Assembly: GCA_014898415.1 (NCBI GenBank)
Contig: RCTD01000008.1
Span: 806,001-870,000, forward strand
DNA: 64,000 bases
Direction: 5' to 3'
Origin: Stromatinia cepivora
Taxonomy: Eukaryota > Ascomycota > Leotiomycetes > Helotiales > Sclerotiniaceae
The notes beneath the pieces are model-generated. The model searched no databases, was not told the origin of the DNA, and worked only from the letters and a program-made list of their open reading frames with translations. The position numbers and the translations under genes were made by a program. Positions 12,010-24,451 of the stretch are shown here, in pieces (the first letter of the stretch is position 1; every line of letters starts with the position of its first letter).

Positions 12010-14387
12010 ATGAGTTCTATGAACGCCCGCTTGAAAAGCCTTGGGTTCGGTTCCAAACGTAAATCGAGTGCAAACAATATCTCAACAGCCATCCCGCCAA
12101 ACCCCACTTCTACTACCTCGTCACAACTCGCGCAATTACCCGGACAACCTACTCCTCTTACACAGACGGCTTCTTCCTCTACAGCAAGTTTACCTATGAA
12201 TCATCCTGGAGGTGCTGGCGTAAGACCGCCTAGCTACTCTAATCAATATACACCCGTTGGACGTACAACGTCTCCGATGGCTCAAGGTACACCGCGAACC
12301 CCTCCAACCCAGATGATGGGCGGACCACCACCGATTAATACAGCAGCTACCGGCGGCTACCCTCCACAGCAAGGAGTTATGGGAGGACCTCCTCCTCCAG
12401 CTGGGCCACCACAGTATAATCATCCTCCTCAATATGGTGCCGGCGGGGCACCGATGCAAGGCGGTGCGGGTCCGCAGTATGGAGGTAGGACTAATCCGGT
12501 GGAAGTTGAAGGCGCTGGCAAAAGCAAGGCACAACTCATCGTGGGAATAGATTTTGTAAGTATATCATAAAATTCCTCGGGCTTCACAGAACTAATTCAT
12601 GACTTTCAGGGCACAACTTTCTCTGGTGTAGCCTTTGCTTTTGCGACCAACACCGAGGCAAAAGAGGACATCATTACCGAATGGCCTGGAGCAGGATCAT
12701 ATACAAAACAAAAGGTGAGATATGACATCGGCTGTTACAACAAACATACGCTAACATCTTCAGATTCCCACTGTCCTTTATTACGATCAATACCAAAAAG
12801 TTGTTGGATGGGGTCCTGATATCGCAGATGCTTTGGCACCAACTGGTTATCCAAAGCCAGGTGTTCAAAAGGTAGAATGGTTCAAGCTTCAGCTGATGCT
12901 TTCCGGAAACACATATATCGATCCCATCAACCTTCCTCCCCTTCCACCAGGAAAGTCAGAGATCGATGTCGCAGCAGATTACCTATTCAAACTCAGACAA
13001 GCTATGCGAAACCAATTACAAAAAACTTTGGGAGAGGTTTTCAACCGAGAAGAAAGAAATATCCGATACTATCTGACAGTCCCTGCTATTTGGAATGATG
13101 CTGGGAAGGCTGCGACGAGAGCTGCTGCCATCCAGGCTGGATTCTTGAGGGACGAGAACGACAATCGATTGACTTTGATTACAGAACCCGAAGCTGCTGC
13201 ACTATTTTGCTCAAAGGCCGGTCTATTGAACCTCAAGATTCATGATGCTGTACTCATCGTCGACTGCGGTGGTGGAACTGTCGATTTGATTGCATATGAG
13301 GTTGAGGAAGAGTCACCATTCACAGTATCCGAGTGTACAGCAGGTTCTGGCGATTCTTGTGGGTCTACTGCGTTGAATCGAAACTTTAGTAATATTTTAC
13401 GAACCAAGATCCGAAAGATGAAATTACCAGAGGGTTCAAAAACAGCCGGGAGGGTATACGCAAAATGTATTATGGACTTCGAGAACAGAATTAAGGCGGA
13501 TTTCAGAAATAACAATCAGAAATGGGCAGTTGATGTCGGCATTGAAGCAGAGTTCCCTGAAGCAGGAATTGAAGAAGGATATATGACATTCACCAATGAA
13601 GAAATTCTACAATGTTTCGAGCCAGTTGTCAACCGAATTTTGGAACTGGTTAGGAACCAAATCATTGCCATCCAAGCACAAAACCGAACACTTCAAAATG
13701 TCTTGGTTGTTGGAGGTTTTGGTGCATCGGAATATCTTTTCCAACAGATCAAGCTTCATGTACCACCTCAATTCCAGGCCAAGGTTGTTCGTCCTATGGA
13801 TTCAGTGGCTGCTATTGTTAAGGGTGCTGTTACTGCTGGTATCACTGAACGAGTCGTTACATCCCGCGTAGCTCGTCGTCATTACCTCATGGCAACTCTT
13901 CAACCTTTCAAGGAGGGACACCATCCAGAAGCCTACCGTGTTCCATCCTTAGATGGTAAGGATCGATGCAAGTTTACTCGTCAAATCTTTGTACAAAAAG
14001 GACAAAGAGTTAAGATCGGTGAGCCAGTCAAAGTATCATTCTTCAGACAAGTCGCACCAGGAGCCACTTTAATGTATGAGGATATTTTATACGCTTGTGA
14101 TGATGATGTTTGTCCCGAATATACCAAGGATCCACGTAAGTTAATTTGACATCAGATATATCCCAATTTTCACTAACATTTCCAAAGGTGTCAAGGAAGT
14201 TGTTACTCTCACATCTGATCTCTCTCGTAAGAATCTTGAAAAGGATTTTGAAAGAATGGATACCCCTCAAGGCACATTTTACCGAGTGTACTTTGATATC
14301 TACCTCACACTCGATGGATCTGAATTCAATGCCGAACTCGTTTGTCAAGGAGAAGTCATGGGTCGTTGCACATCCAGATTCAGATAA
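12010..14387 (+). CDS. Hsp70-family (HSPA12-like) ATPase with disordered N-terminus
   Basis: Four exons, 12010-12555, 12610-12714, 12764-14135 and 14188-14387, give about 740 residues with all junctions in phase. Residues 1-170 are a Ser/Thr/Pro/Gly-rich disordered region (PPQQGVMGGPPPPAGPP type). Then comes an Hsp70/actin nucleotide-binding fold: GIDFGTTFSGVAF (phosphate 1), YLTVPAIWND, EPEAAALF, VDCGGGTVDL (phosphate 2) and VLVVGGFGASEYL (adenosine motif). The canonical Hsp70 substrate-binding domain and EEVD tail are absent; the C-terminus is a short beta-rich segment. This layout matches the atypical Hsp70 proteins common in filamentous fungi and related to HSPA12, whose function is mostly unknown. 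It is probably cytosolic. Neighbours give no functional hint. Confidence 0.88.
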
Positions 14388-16419
14388 TCGTTCATCATCA
14401 AGCATAAAAAATAATACGCATTGGATTTGACGAATTTTTACTTTTACTACTTTAGCGTTCTTCAGATATCAGAGTACTTACAGTGGCATTACAATTTGAG
14501 ATGCACGGCGCTGGAGTGAAAGGAAGTTATTTAAGATTTGAGAGCAGGAGGTCCTTTCTGCAATGATTTTCATGACGAACCAGGAGATGATTGAGCGAGG
14601 AAGACTTGAGTTGATCGATTGATGGAACGTGATCAGATTCAAAACTGGTGATGTGATTCGCATGATGGATGAAAGAAAAACGATTTCGTGTGGATCAAAT
14701 CAGGTACCTTTTTTTTTTCAGTATATTGATGATAGGATGGATAATCCTTTTGCATCTTAATGATAGGAATGAATGGATCCATAGTTTAGAGAGTTGATAC
14801 CTATTTGCTCATTTTTGGGTCTGTAGTTTGTGAAAATGAAAAAGACAAAGATTTTTTTTTGAAGAGATTTGAGATTTGAGATTTGAGATTTATGATTCTT
14901 GTATGTCTGAGTATCAAAATATCTACTTCCCTGCAACTACTAGATGTACTGCACTATTTTATCTAAGTTTTAAATATGTTGAATCTACTTACTCGCCCTT
15001 TTCTTGTTAAGTCTTGTCTTGTTTTGTTTCGTTTTGGTAGTACCCGTACATCGTTTCCTTCCCTAATAGAATGCGCCAATGCCATCGTACCTTAGTTCTT
15101 TCTCTCGATTTAATTAGCAGGAAAGGTTCAGATTCGAGGGTTGTGATGTTCTTCTTGAGGTTTGAGTCGCAAGTTGCGAGTTGCGAGTACTTGGTATTTT
15201 TACTACCGGTTAATTATCATTCATTCGTTTATTCGTTCAATTCAATTCAATTCATTCTTCACATTCTCTTAACGCGCTCTTTTATCTTTTATCCCTAGAT
15301 GGTTAATTAATTACATTGATACATTGATACATTGATACTTTGACAGCGCTTGCTTGGTGGGCGCTTACTTACTTACTTACATTCTTTTTACTCCTGGTCT
15401 TTTCTTTTTCATTCAAATTGATTGGTTCACGGTTCATAATTTGCGATTTACGATTCGCGATTCGCTTGCTCACGGACTTTATTGCTACTCCAGAACATAA
15501 GCTCACAGACTCACAAGCTTACTCGCTCTGCAGCCCGCTGTCATAACCGCTGCGTTAACGATCGGTACAAGGAGGGAGTACGGTATTGGTTCACAGGGCT
15601 TAGGGGTTCTGGCTATTTGGGGTTTTTGGGGAATAAAATAGGGTATTGGGAAAGGATAGGGTAGGATAGGTACGGAGGGATAGGGATAAAAATCAAGATT
15701 TGTATCCTTGTTGCTTTGTTGCTTGTCGTTGCAGACGAGGAATTTACGACATATTACGCTACGCTGCGCTTCCCACCCTTTCTATTTTTATAGGATTGGA
15801 TTGGATTGGGTAGACGATTAGCCAGATTGGTTTCGTGGTATTTCGTGGTATTTCGTAGGGGATACGTCATTTTGCTTTTTGTGAGATAGGGTAACTGGGA
15901 TACAATACCTAGGATACAGGTTTGGTGGAGGGGAAACGTTTTGACGCTTGATATCGGTATTAGTGCATCGAATTGAACGGTTTCCTAAAAAAACATCCAA
16001 AGGTTTTAAGGTCCACTTGTTTTGTTTTACCTGAAGGGAACTATTGCGCAGGGATCATCTACTTGACTGGTGGTCGGCCTTTCTCTATTATTGGGACTCT
16101 GACTTGGATTTGGGAGGTTTGATCTTGGTTTAGAAGGGAATGAGTGATTGGTATTGAGGGGATTTGTTTGGGAGGTTCTGGATCAACCAACCATATCAAT
16201 TCATATCAGATCGGAGAAGATATAACTATATCAACCACTCCTGGTTCATCTTTTCCACGATATCAAGGAATAAAACGTGGCGATCCGAGATTCTTGATTT
16301 AATTCTACCTCTACCTTTCTTTGGATTATTCCCGTTTGTTTTGATAACTTTATTTCCTTCCTACAAACTTTGTTGAAACACGACTTTACGAACGTGAATG
16401 CGAGTTCCGAATTTACAAT
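14388..16419. other. Gene-free stretch with many short tandem repeats
   Basis: Contains small direct repeats such as GAGATTT (14867-14890), TTGATACA (15317-15340), TTACTTAC (15365-15381) and GGATTGGATT near 15793. No frame with recognisable coding content. The last 300 bases probably hold the promoter and leader of the thaumatin-like gene. Confidence 0.5.
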
Positions 16420-17809
16420 TTGACGGTGTCACCAATCGAACACACATTCGAAATGATGGGTGAGAGAGCACAGGACAAAATGAGTTCTTCAAAATCTCAT
16501 CGATCACGAAAATCTTCAATATCACGAAAACTTCTAGCTGCTAGTCTCTGTCTTGCTATACTTCCTATTGTAGATGCCCACACGTACTATCGAAATAGAG
16601 CTGCCTGGAGACCAAATTGGGACCCAAATCGACCTGTTCGAAAAGGACCTCCTAAAAAGAGAGATGGAGGAATACCATTAGTAGTCAGCAATATGTGTCC
16701 TGAAACAATATGGCCTGGAATCGGTACTCAAGCAGGAACTGGTGCTGGAGTAGGAGGCTTTGCGCTTCAGACGGGAGAGAGTAAATCTTTGTCAGTCAGT
16801 GCAGATTGGCAAGGAAGAGTCTGGGGACGCACTAATTGTAGTTTTGCCGTTGGAGGAAATGGAGCTAGTAATGCTGCTGGAAATGATGGTTCTGGTGCTG
16901 CTTGTACTACTGGTGATTGCGGTGGTTTATTGGATTGTGCTATTACTGTGAGTTTTTACTCCGATAGAAATGAATGATTACTGACTGTTATAGGGAGAAA
17001 CTCCTGTCACTCTAGCAGAGTTTGATCTGGCAGGAAATGGAGGTGATCAAACTTTCTATGATATTTCACTAGTAGATGGCTATAACATCCCTATGGGAAT
17101 TGTCTATATTCCTGGTGACAACCCTGCACTTCAGGCCATTCCACCAAACCTTGTAAATGCTGCTTGTATTGCTTCAACCGGTTATCTCGCCCCCATAGCA
17201 AGCACAGGTACAAATGGTAACTCCTCAAATTCCACTTACCCCATCCCTTTGGAGGATACCGTGGACAACACCGCAGCTATGAGTTGGTGTCCATGGGATC
17301 TTCAAAAGACTCCACCCACAAAGCCAGGTGATGGCGTTTACCCATACCCAGACGACAATATTCAACGTCCAACATTCGATCCCTGTCTTTCCGCCTGCGC
17401 CAAAAACAACGCTCCATCAGATTGCTGCACAGGTGCTTACGATGAACCTAATCTATGCCCTCGCAATGATTTCGCCAAAGCAGCCAATACCATTTGTCCA
17501 GATGCATACGGATATCCATTCGATGATCAAACATCCACATTCATCATTCCCACCGGAGGGGGATGGGAAATTGTCTTTTGTCCCGAGGGAAGAAGTACGA
17601 ATATTCTCAAGGTGCTAGGGGATGAAATGAGAAAAATTGCTAGTGCGGGGAAGGTTACTAAGGATATTATTGAGTTGGCTATGAATGAGACGTATATTAG
17701 TGAGATGGCCGTTAAGAGTTTGGCGGGAGAGGGATTAGGTGAGAAGGCTAGGTTGGGGAGTTGGGGGGCTTTGGTGGGGGTTTTGATTTGGGGGGTTTGG
17801 TTGTGGTGA
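16420..17809 (+). CDS. Thaumatin-like secreted protein, probably GPI-anchored
   Basis: Two exons, 16420-16947 and 16994-17809, with a 46-bp intron; 447 residues from the first ATG. ATG codons at 16453 and 16480 are equally possible starts because the signal sequence lies further in (hydrophobic stretch LLAASLCLAILPIVDA, then HTYY). The mature protein is Cys-rich and matches the thaumatin/PR-5 (GH152) pattern: ALQTGESKSLSVSADWQGRVWGRTNC, the CTTGDCGG block, AEFDLAGNGGDQTFYDISLVDGYN, then Cys pairs such as CLSACAKNNAPSDCCTGAYDEPNLCPRN split over the sequence, and an FCPEG-type end. A final hydrophobic helix (WGALVGVLIWGVWLW) ends the protein, as for GPI attachment. Fungal members act on or at beta-glucan cell walls; the exact substrate is not known here. 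Confidence 0.88.
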
Positions 17810-19009
17810 TGGGGCAAGGGGTGGGAGGGGATGGGAGTTTATAGATTGGATTTAATTGATTGAGTGGGGAGTTTGAGAGATGAAAAGTTTGAAGATGGAA
17901 GGTGGAAGGTGGAAGGTGGATAGAGGGATGGTGAAGTGGCGTTGAGATACCCTTATTGTGTACCGGCTTGAGTTTGATATTTTTTTTTGGCGCTGGTAGA
18001 TGGTTGGGTTTATGACCTAATTTCCTTTCCTTTTGATACCTTTAGAAATACCTATACTTTTACCTGTCTGTACCTTACCTAAATTAGATATCTATTAGAT
18101 TACGATGAGTTTAAGACTTTGAGGTTTAAAAATACCTCGATTTGAGATATTTAACTAGAATGCAAGATTGTGAGATTGTGATATTGTGATATTAATTTGG
18201 GTTTTATTGTACGGAGAAAAAAGCGGGAAAGCGGTTATCGGCAAGGTTAAATTGATAAATTGTCGCGTGTAGAGCATATGGTTTTGGTTTGGTTGGGTTA
18301 TCTACTTCGTAGGGCTTATTGTAGGGTAGCAGTAGGAGGGGTAGGAGTAGAAGGTTGTTTGAGATCATGCAATGGTGTGCTGGTAGGTGGTGGGTGGTGC
18401 GTGGTAGCGAATTAGATATATACCCCTCGCCCCACATCCGTTTTAGACGAATGAATAGAAAGTAGAGGTGCTAAGCGCTTGCTTGAGTATATGATATGAT
18501 TCGATGATTTGATGAATAGGGATTGGATATGGATGCATGGGTGAAAGATTTTGTACATATTGGATTGCATTGGATTCATTTGGAAAGATTTTCTGCGTAT
18601 TGTATTGGAGTTACTGAGAAATAAATGGATGGGTAGATGCAAGGCCCCCTGTGTTTTTTTTTTCTTCTGCGAATGCATTCAAAGACAAGTTTGGTTTTCT
18701 ACATGGTACGATAGCGCTGTTGCATACAAATGAGGCTATGAGCCGGGCCATACATAACATATATGCTCATACATACATATACATGATGCAGAGGCCCATG
18801 ATTACCACCCGGTGTGGATGCATGGGTAATGCTGTTTTAATATGTATATGTATATGTCAACGAAGCGGTACGGACCGCGGGTGGAGAATTTGTTATGATA
18901 CTGGTCCCTGCCTGGAGCGACTTTTGTGATTTGTGATTCGAGATATTTGTTTGGAGTTGAAAGTTTTACTTGACTGGTGTTTGGTTGGATTTTTTTCGGC
19001 GGCTTCGGA
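17810..19009. other. Intergenic, no gene seen
   Basis: Contains three to four copies of GGAAGGTG at 17897-17920. Open frames are short and AT-biased. The 3' part precedes the HET gene; a longer in-frame ATG at 18977 would add 11 residues to it. Confidence 0.5.
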
Positions 19010-21377
19010 ATGCTTTGTGCTTTATGCGGGATTATCAATGTGACGGATCTTATTCTTTTGGCGAGAGCCAACCGGGAAGCCCAGAAACATCATCAAGGAT
19101 CAGAAGCCTATACACCTCGTCGCTGGAAACATCATTCTACATATGATGATGTTGTGGCGGCGGCTCGAGCGGGCTGCGAGCTTTGCAAGTTGCTCCTGAC
19201 GTCTATGGATCGCGGGATTCAGAGACCTCCATGGGTTGAATTGACTTATAAAGAAGTGATGTTGGAGGAAGAGGGGGAGGGCACGTCGACGGGCTTTAGT
19301 GTTGAAATTAGGGGGAAAGATGGTGAGATTAAGGATGCGGTTTGTTTTGTTTTTGGGAGTAGGAATGATGTTCCGCTGATATTGTCATTGCAAGCACCCA
19401 AAGGTAGTGGGCTCGTTTTATTTTATCAATGGTGAGTGAAATCAATAACTCACGAATATTACAGATGAAATTAAAATCATCGAGGGATTTCGCATTGGTC
19501 ATTATACTCTTGATCCTAATCTTGGGTCGGAGACTAATTGCAAGATTGCTAGAGATTGGCTAAGCGTCTGCGGTGAGAAGCATTATGAATGTCCTTTGGT
19601 CGAGGATAAAAAATTACCGTCAAGAGTCATACATGTTGGCTCAGAAGATCGGGATCCATATATACTTCAAACAGATGGGATGATTGGGAAATACATAGCA
19701 TTAAGTCATTGCTGGGGCGGCCATATCAGTATTGCCTTGACCACCAAAACCATTGGAGCTTTCGTGGACAAAATTCCAATGGCCGATTTACCAGCCAATT
19801 TTCGGGATGCGGTTTTACTTACCCGCAGACTCGGGTTCGAATATCTATGGATTGATTGTTTATGCATCATGCAAGACTCATCTGAAGATTGGGAAATAGA
19901 GTCAAAACACATGGGTCAAGTCTATCGCAATGCTATATTAACAATTGCAGCTTCAACGGCACCGAAATCTACAGATGGTATTATACATACCTTCACAGAT
20001 TACGAACTTAGCGGCATCAGTATCAGTCTCAAACTATCTAAAGACGGCGGGCCTGAAGACCACGTAGATATGGTGCTTCCCAACAAGAAGCGAGAAGATC
20101 TCGGCGATCTATTACGCAATGAACCTCTCGCTGCTCGGGGATGGACATTACAGGAAGAGTTATTATCACCTCGCACACTTTTTTACGGACATCAGCAAAT
20201 ATACTGGCAATGCTTACACGATTATAAAGCCGCGGATGGACTGCGTCCATGGCAAGTTCTCAACAAACGAGCATTTCGCTACGATCAAATCAAAGACCGC
20301 ATACACATCTCTCAAGGACTCCAAAAACCCGGCACGATCAAAAGTAAATATATCTACGAGCCCAAAAACCAAACGCAGGAATTCTACAATGCTCAAAAAT
20401 CCCGGCAAATCATTGCGGAATATCACAAACAGTTGGTCGTAGACTATTGTTCACGGAACCTCACACGCACATCCGATAAATTCGTCGCGTTTTCCGGTAT
20501 CGTGACACTAGTACGAGATATTCTGCGGGCGAACGGATTTCCAAATACATTGTATATCGCCGGAATCTGGAGTAGTCATTTTCGACCGGGATTGATATGG
20601 TATTATGAGGATGATGTGGCACCGTCAATGCATCGCGCACCATCATGGTCGTGGGCGGTTACGAATGGAAAAATTGCATTTCATCAAACGGCGTTTAATT
20701 CAGATATGGTATCTTCAGTCATTGATCCGATTCTCATTTCCCACTTCGTGGAACCTGCAGGCATGAATCCTTTTGGGGAAATAAAACGCGCTTCGATGGT
20801 CATTACTGGGAGTACAATGGTCATGAGAGGTGCGGATGATATCCTATCGAATAGGCAAAGTAAACCTTCTGGCTATATACGCTGGGATGTAGAAATGGAT
20901 GGGACGGGAAGGCGGAAAACGGCACTGTATATTTGTCGACTAGGCAAATCTTCCATGTTTCTCTTTAATCCGCATCCGCGGAAATCAGATTTAGCAGATG
21001 GGTCAGGACCGATGGAGAGTAATATGGAAGCGAATAAGATATACAAAGCGAATAATGTGCGGTACAAGGTTCTTTTTGTTGCGAAGCAGGGACGTCAGGC
21101 TCATGGTTTGGTGTTGAGATTTGTATCTGATGATGGGGAGGATGAAACTGGGAATGGGAATGGGAATGGGAATGGGGCTTCCAAGGCTGCAATTCGAGCT
21201 GGAAATACAGATGGAGGTAATAGTCATCACACAGATACTAATGTTCCGATGAAAACTTATCGGCGCGTAGGCTATGTGTGGTTGTCCGAAAAACACGCAA
21301 ATGGGAATCGGTATTTTGATGCGTATCACTGGGCAGAGTACGAAGGATGGGAACGGGAAACTTTTGACCTGGTTTGA
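19010..21377 (+). CDS. Heterokaryon-incompatibility (HET) domain protein
   Basis: Two exons, 19010-19403 and 19465-21377, joined in phase across a 61-bp intron, give about 768 residues. I chose the ATG that yields MLCALC because HET proteins often begin with a Met-Leu-Cys-x-x-Cys type sequence; an ATG 33 bases upstream is also open. The HET domain (PF06985) is at about residues 210-370: YIALSHCWGG, then FRDAVLLTRRLGFEYLWIDCLCI, then a YRNAILTIAAS block, followed by GWTLQEELLSPRTLFYG and a WSWA motif downstream. HET proteins trigger cell death or vegetative incompatibility after fusion of unlike hyphae, and act in the cytosol. A GN dipeptide run (GNGNGNGNG, 21151-21176) lies near the C-terminus and could vary in length between isolates. 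No partner gene such as a NACHT or SesA protein is adjacent. Confidence 0.92.
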
Positions 21378-22010
21378 ATGATGCATCAACAGGATATTGT
21401 ATTTTGATATCATTTCTGCTTTGATGAACAGGAAAATTTGGGGTATATTTGTTTGGGCTAATATTTGGGATTGTGTTGAAACAAGCTGCAGATATATATC
21501 TCATGCATGTTTATGCTTACACTTGTGCATACTGTATTTCACATAGATAAATTTCGACTCCGTGTGCTAACCTAATAATTTCCAAGGCTACCTACACCAG
21601 CAACAATCAACCAGTGTAAGATTTCGAAGCTAGTAAATAGATTTCTCCTTTCTTTCAACCATCTGGCTAGCAGGATGAGCATGAAGCGAAAAACAAGGAC
21701 CGCAAAACAGAACAAAGACACAATTTCAAGGTTAGATATAACAAGATCTTTCATGTCTAATCTGTTTTGATAATTGAGTAACTACAATGCAACGCCGCAA
21801 TGCGATGCTTCTGACAATTCCACCCCGCGAAAAATCAAAGTCATGTAAAATCACGGTTAAGAATGCATTGCCAAACATACTGTATACCAGCATTTCTTCT
21901 TCTGGACCCTGTTCTATCGTATGTGTCCACAGCTCTGCATCTCCAGTCTAGCATCAAACCAATTCCGAAACTATATAAGCAAAGAAGAGAAATAGATAGG
22001 TGAATCTATT
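21378..22010. other. Convergent 3' flanks, no gene seen
   Basis: Lies between the ends of the HET gene (+) and the ankyrin gene (-). No supportable coding frame. Confidence 0.5.
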
Positions 22011-22805
22011 CTAAGAAGCAGCTTTTTTCGTCTTCTCCTCTTGACGTCTCCTCCACTCCTCCTCTTCTTCGCTATCGCTCCCACTGTACACGCTCTTCTC
22101 ATCATCCTCCCCATCTTCTGCCTCATCGATATCCAGATATCCCGACTCGACCTTCTCGGATTCAGGCGCCGGATTACCATTTTGGTCATACTCCTCAAAT
22201 GTATACTCCTTTAGAAGCTGTTTCAACTCAGAGTGTTGATCTACTAAGTCGGCGGCGGTCATGCCCTGCTTGTTGCGAATTCGATTATCACTGCCGGCTT
22301 CGAGCATCATCTCGACTAGTGCGAGACCATCAGACCAGTTTTCTCTTGCTTCGTTTACCCAGCGGATGGCGGAGTGTAGAGGAGTTTCCCCATTGTAGTT
22401 GAGGGGATCGCATTCAAACCCTTCGATGTCGAGGAGTTCGTCGATAATATCGGCTTCATGGGGAGTCTTGTGTTAGTAAGTGATTTTCGATCTGATTTTC
22501 ATGGGGGAAAAGATTGAGATGGGAGTGTGGATATGGATTTACATTTGCCTTCCCTAGCAGCCATATGATAAGCTACATTTCCTTCCGTGTCTAAAGCCTC
22601 GGTATTGAGATATTCGGCGGCCTCTTCTATAGAAGAGAATCTCTCAATTGCAACGTTGAGAGTGCCGACGGAGTTCATGGAGATCGCAGCTCGAATTTGT
22701 ACGTATACTGGGGTCTTTGGTAGGTTGTCAGCGTGAACACTTTGAGAAGAAGCAAGGCAATTATACTTCTTCCTCTTCATATTCAACATCCCTCGGATCA
22801 GCCAT
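22011..22805 (-). CDS. Small ankyrin-repeat protein
   Basis: Minus-strand exons 22805-22767, 22714-22544 and 22466-22011 give about 221 residues. The N-terminus is short and acidic (MADPRDVEYEEEE). Ankyrin-type units follow: TEGNVAYHMAAREGK, then YNGETPLHSAIRWVNE, then a third unit with AGSDNRIRNKQGMTAADL. The C-terminal 70 residues are acidic with an EEEEEWRRRQEEKTKK stretch. Exon 1 to 2 is phase 0 with a CTGAC branch signal. The second junction is awkward: the only GT near the end of exon 2 (22542) leaves one extra base, so a strict GT..AG model shifts frame into exon 3. Exon 3 clearly continues the ankyrin frame, hence one base is surplus or the donor is non-canonical. Function unknown; ankyrins bind proteins. 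Confidence 0.72.
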
Positions 22806-23838
22806 TTTATCCGATCTCAACCTTTCGTCCCTTCCGTTCTCTCTCGTTCCCTTTCGTCCCTAATACCGCAGCCCAGAACCTCAAATCTCAAACCTCCAAA
22901 TCTCAATCCGAACCAAAGAAAACCAAACTACCAATAAAGGAGTTTAGCGTATCGTAATGTATCGTAACGTAAATACCTCAAGTAAAAGCGACAAAAAAAG
23001 TCCACCTCCAAAGCCCAAAACCCGCCCTAGAATTCCCAAATCTTCTATTCTTTTCGTCTCGTCGTAATGCGTCAATTTGCAATTCTATAATAGAATAGTT
23101 TCGTCTAATCTTTTCCCTTCTCTGAAGATCTTTCAGATGATACTAGGTAGATATTTTAATCTTATCTTGAGTTTTGTTGTTTGGATGGATGGGGAGGAGA
23201 TGGGATGAGATGAGATGAGAAGAGACGAGAGAAGAAAGTGAATTTCTTAAATCCTTAATTGGGTATTTAGGTAAGAGGTAAGGTAAGAATGAATAAAGTT
23301 CAGCGCTTCTCAAAACACTATTTACTCACCACTCTACTCTACTCCACTCCCACCTACTACAAACGAAACGAACGGATGCACCTACGCACCGACTTTCCAA
23401 AACTCTGGGCCAACATTTTTTCAGACTGTAGCCCATTGTATCGTGCCTGCCAATGCTAATTAATCCACGGATTCAAAAATGTAAAATACACCGATTGGTT
23501 CGGATGAGCCTGTTGTGATATGATAAGGTCTCGCATGGCTGATTTTGATTTGGTGGGGGGATTTGATTGGATGATTGACATGGTGAATTATGTAAGCGAG
23601 CGGGAAAAGATTGTGATACTGTAGTGATGAAGTTGATGGAGAGATTGAGATAATTTGATTTTTTTGAATTGGCGCACAACGTGTATTATACGACGATTCG
23701 ATACGAGATTTTTGAGGGAGCTGTTATTTGTGAGATTTGAGGTAGTTTGAGATTGGGATATTTGGTAAGAGTGAAAGTGGAAAGAAGGAATACACATCCA
23801 TACCAAGAAAGCAATCAACCTAAACCCCAACCACCAAA
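22806..23838. other. Divergent intergenic region
   Basis: Lies between the 5' ends of the ankyrin gene (-) and RPC11 (+), so it should hold both promoters. Purine-rich GAGATGAGATGAGA repeats lie near 23199-23225. No gene seen. Confidence 0.5.
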
Positions 23839-24451
23839 ATGCTTCTCTGTAAGTCTTCTTCCTCCCCCCTCCAACCCACCACTAACCCCTCCACCAGTCT
23901 GCCCCTCCTGCAGCAACATCCTCACCGTCTCCGTAACTCCGCATTCCTCAACTCCCACGCCCACCTCAACGCAAGATCTCACCGGCGCAAACCGTCTCGA
24001 ATGTCTCACGTGTCCCTACCAATACATACTCACACACAGCATCTACGATCGGAAAACCTTTGTTCGCGAAGAAAAAGAAGATGTGTTTGGAGGCAAAGAT
24101 GCGTGGGCTAATGCGGATACGTATCCCAAGCAGTGTGCGAATAGTGAGTGTAATGGTATGGTGGCCGCGGCGAGGTTTGTCCAGATTAGGAGTGCGGATG
24201 AGCCGATGACGGGGTTTTATAGGGTGAGTGGTTTTTTTGCTTTGTTTTTGTTTTGGGTTGGGGTTTGGGGTTTAGAGGTTTGTTGGCGGGGTTTGAGAGA
24301 GGGGTAATGGGATTGGGGGAAGAGTGTATGGAGGAAGGGGGAAGAAGGATAGAGAGGGGTTGTGATTTCATATGAATGAGACGTGAGAGAATGGAGGCTA
24401 ACAATTCTACTATAGTGTATGACATGTGCGAACCAATGGAGAGAGAACTAG
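23839..24451 (+). CDS. RPC11: RNA polymerase III subunit Rpc11 (TFIIS-like)
   Basis: Three exons, 23839-23848, 23898-24223 and 24416-24451, give about 123 residues with all phases consistent. Exon 1 is only 10 bases. The N-terminal zinc ribbon reads MLLFCPSCSN...CLTCPY and the C-terminal TFIIS-type ribbon has CANSECNG...YRCMTCANQW, ending REN. Rpc11 is the Pol III subunit that stimulates RNA cleavage and helps termination and re-initiation; it acts in the nucleus. Between CPSC and CLTC there is a Ser/Thr/Pro-rich insertion (about 15 residues) that looks like a longer loop than in yeast. The second intron (24224-24415) is long for this window and has a clear CTAAC branch site. Confidence 0.9.

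Noticed and set aside
12190..12534. 114-codon minus-strand frame inside the Hsp70-like gene
   Set aside because: Shadow of the Pro/Gly-rich coding exon.
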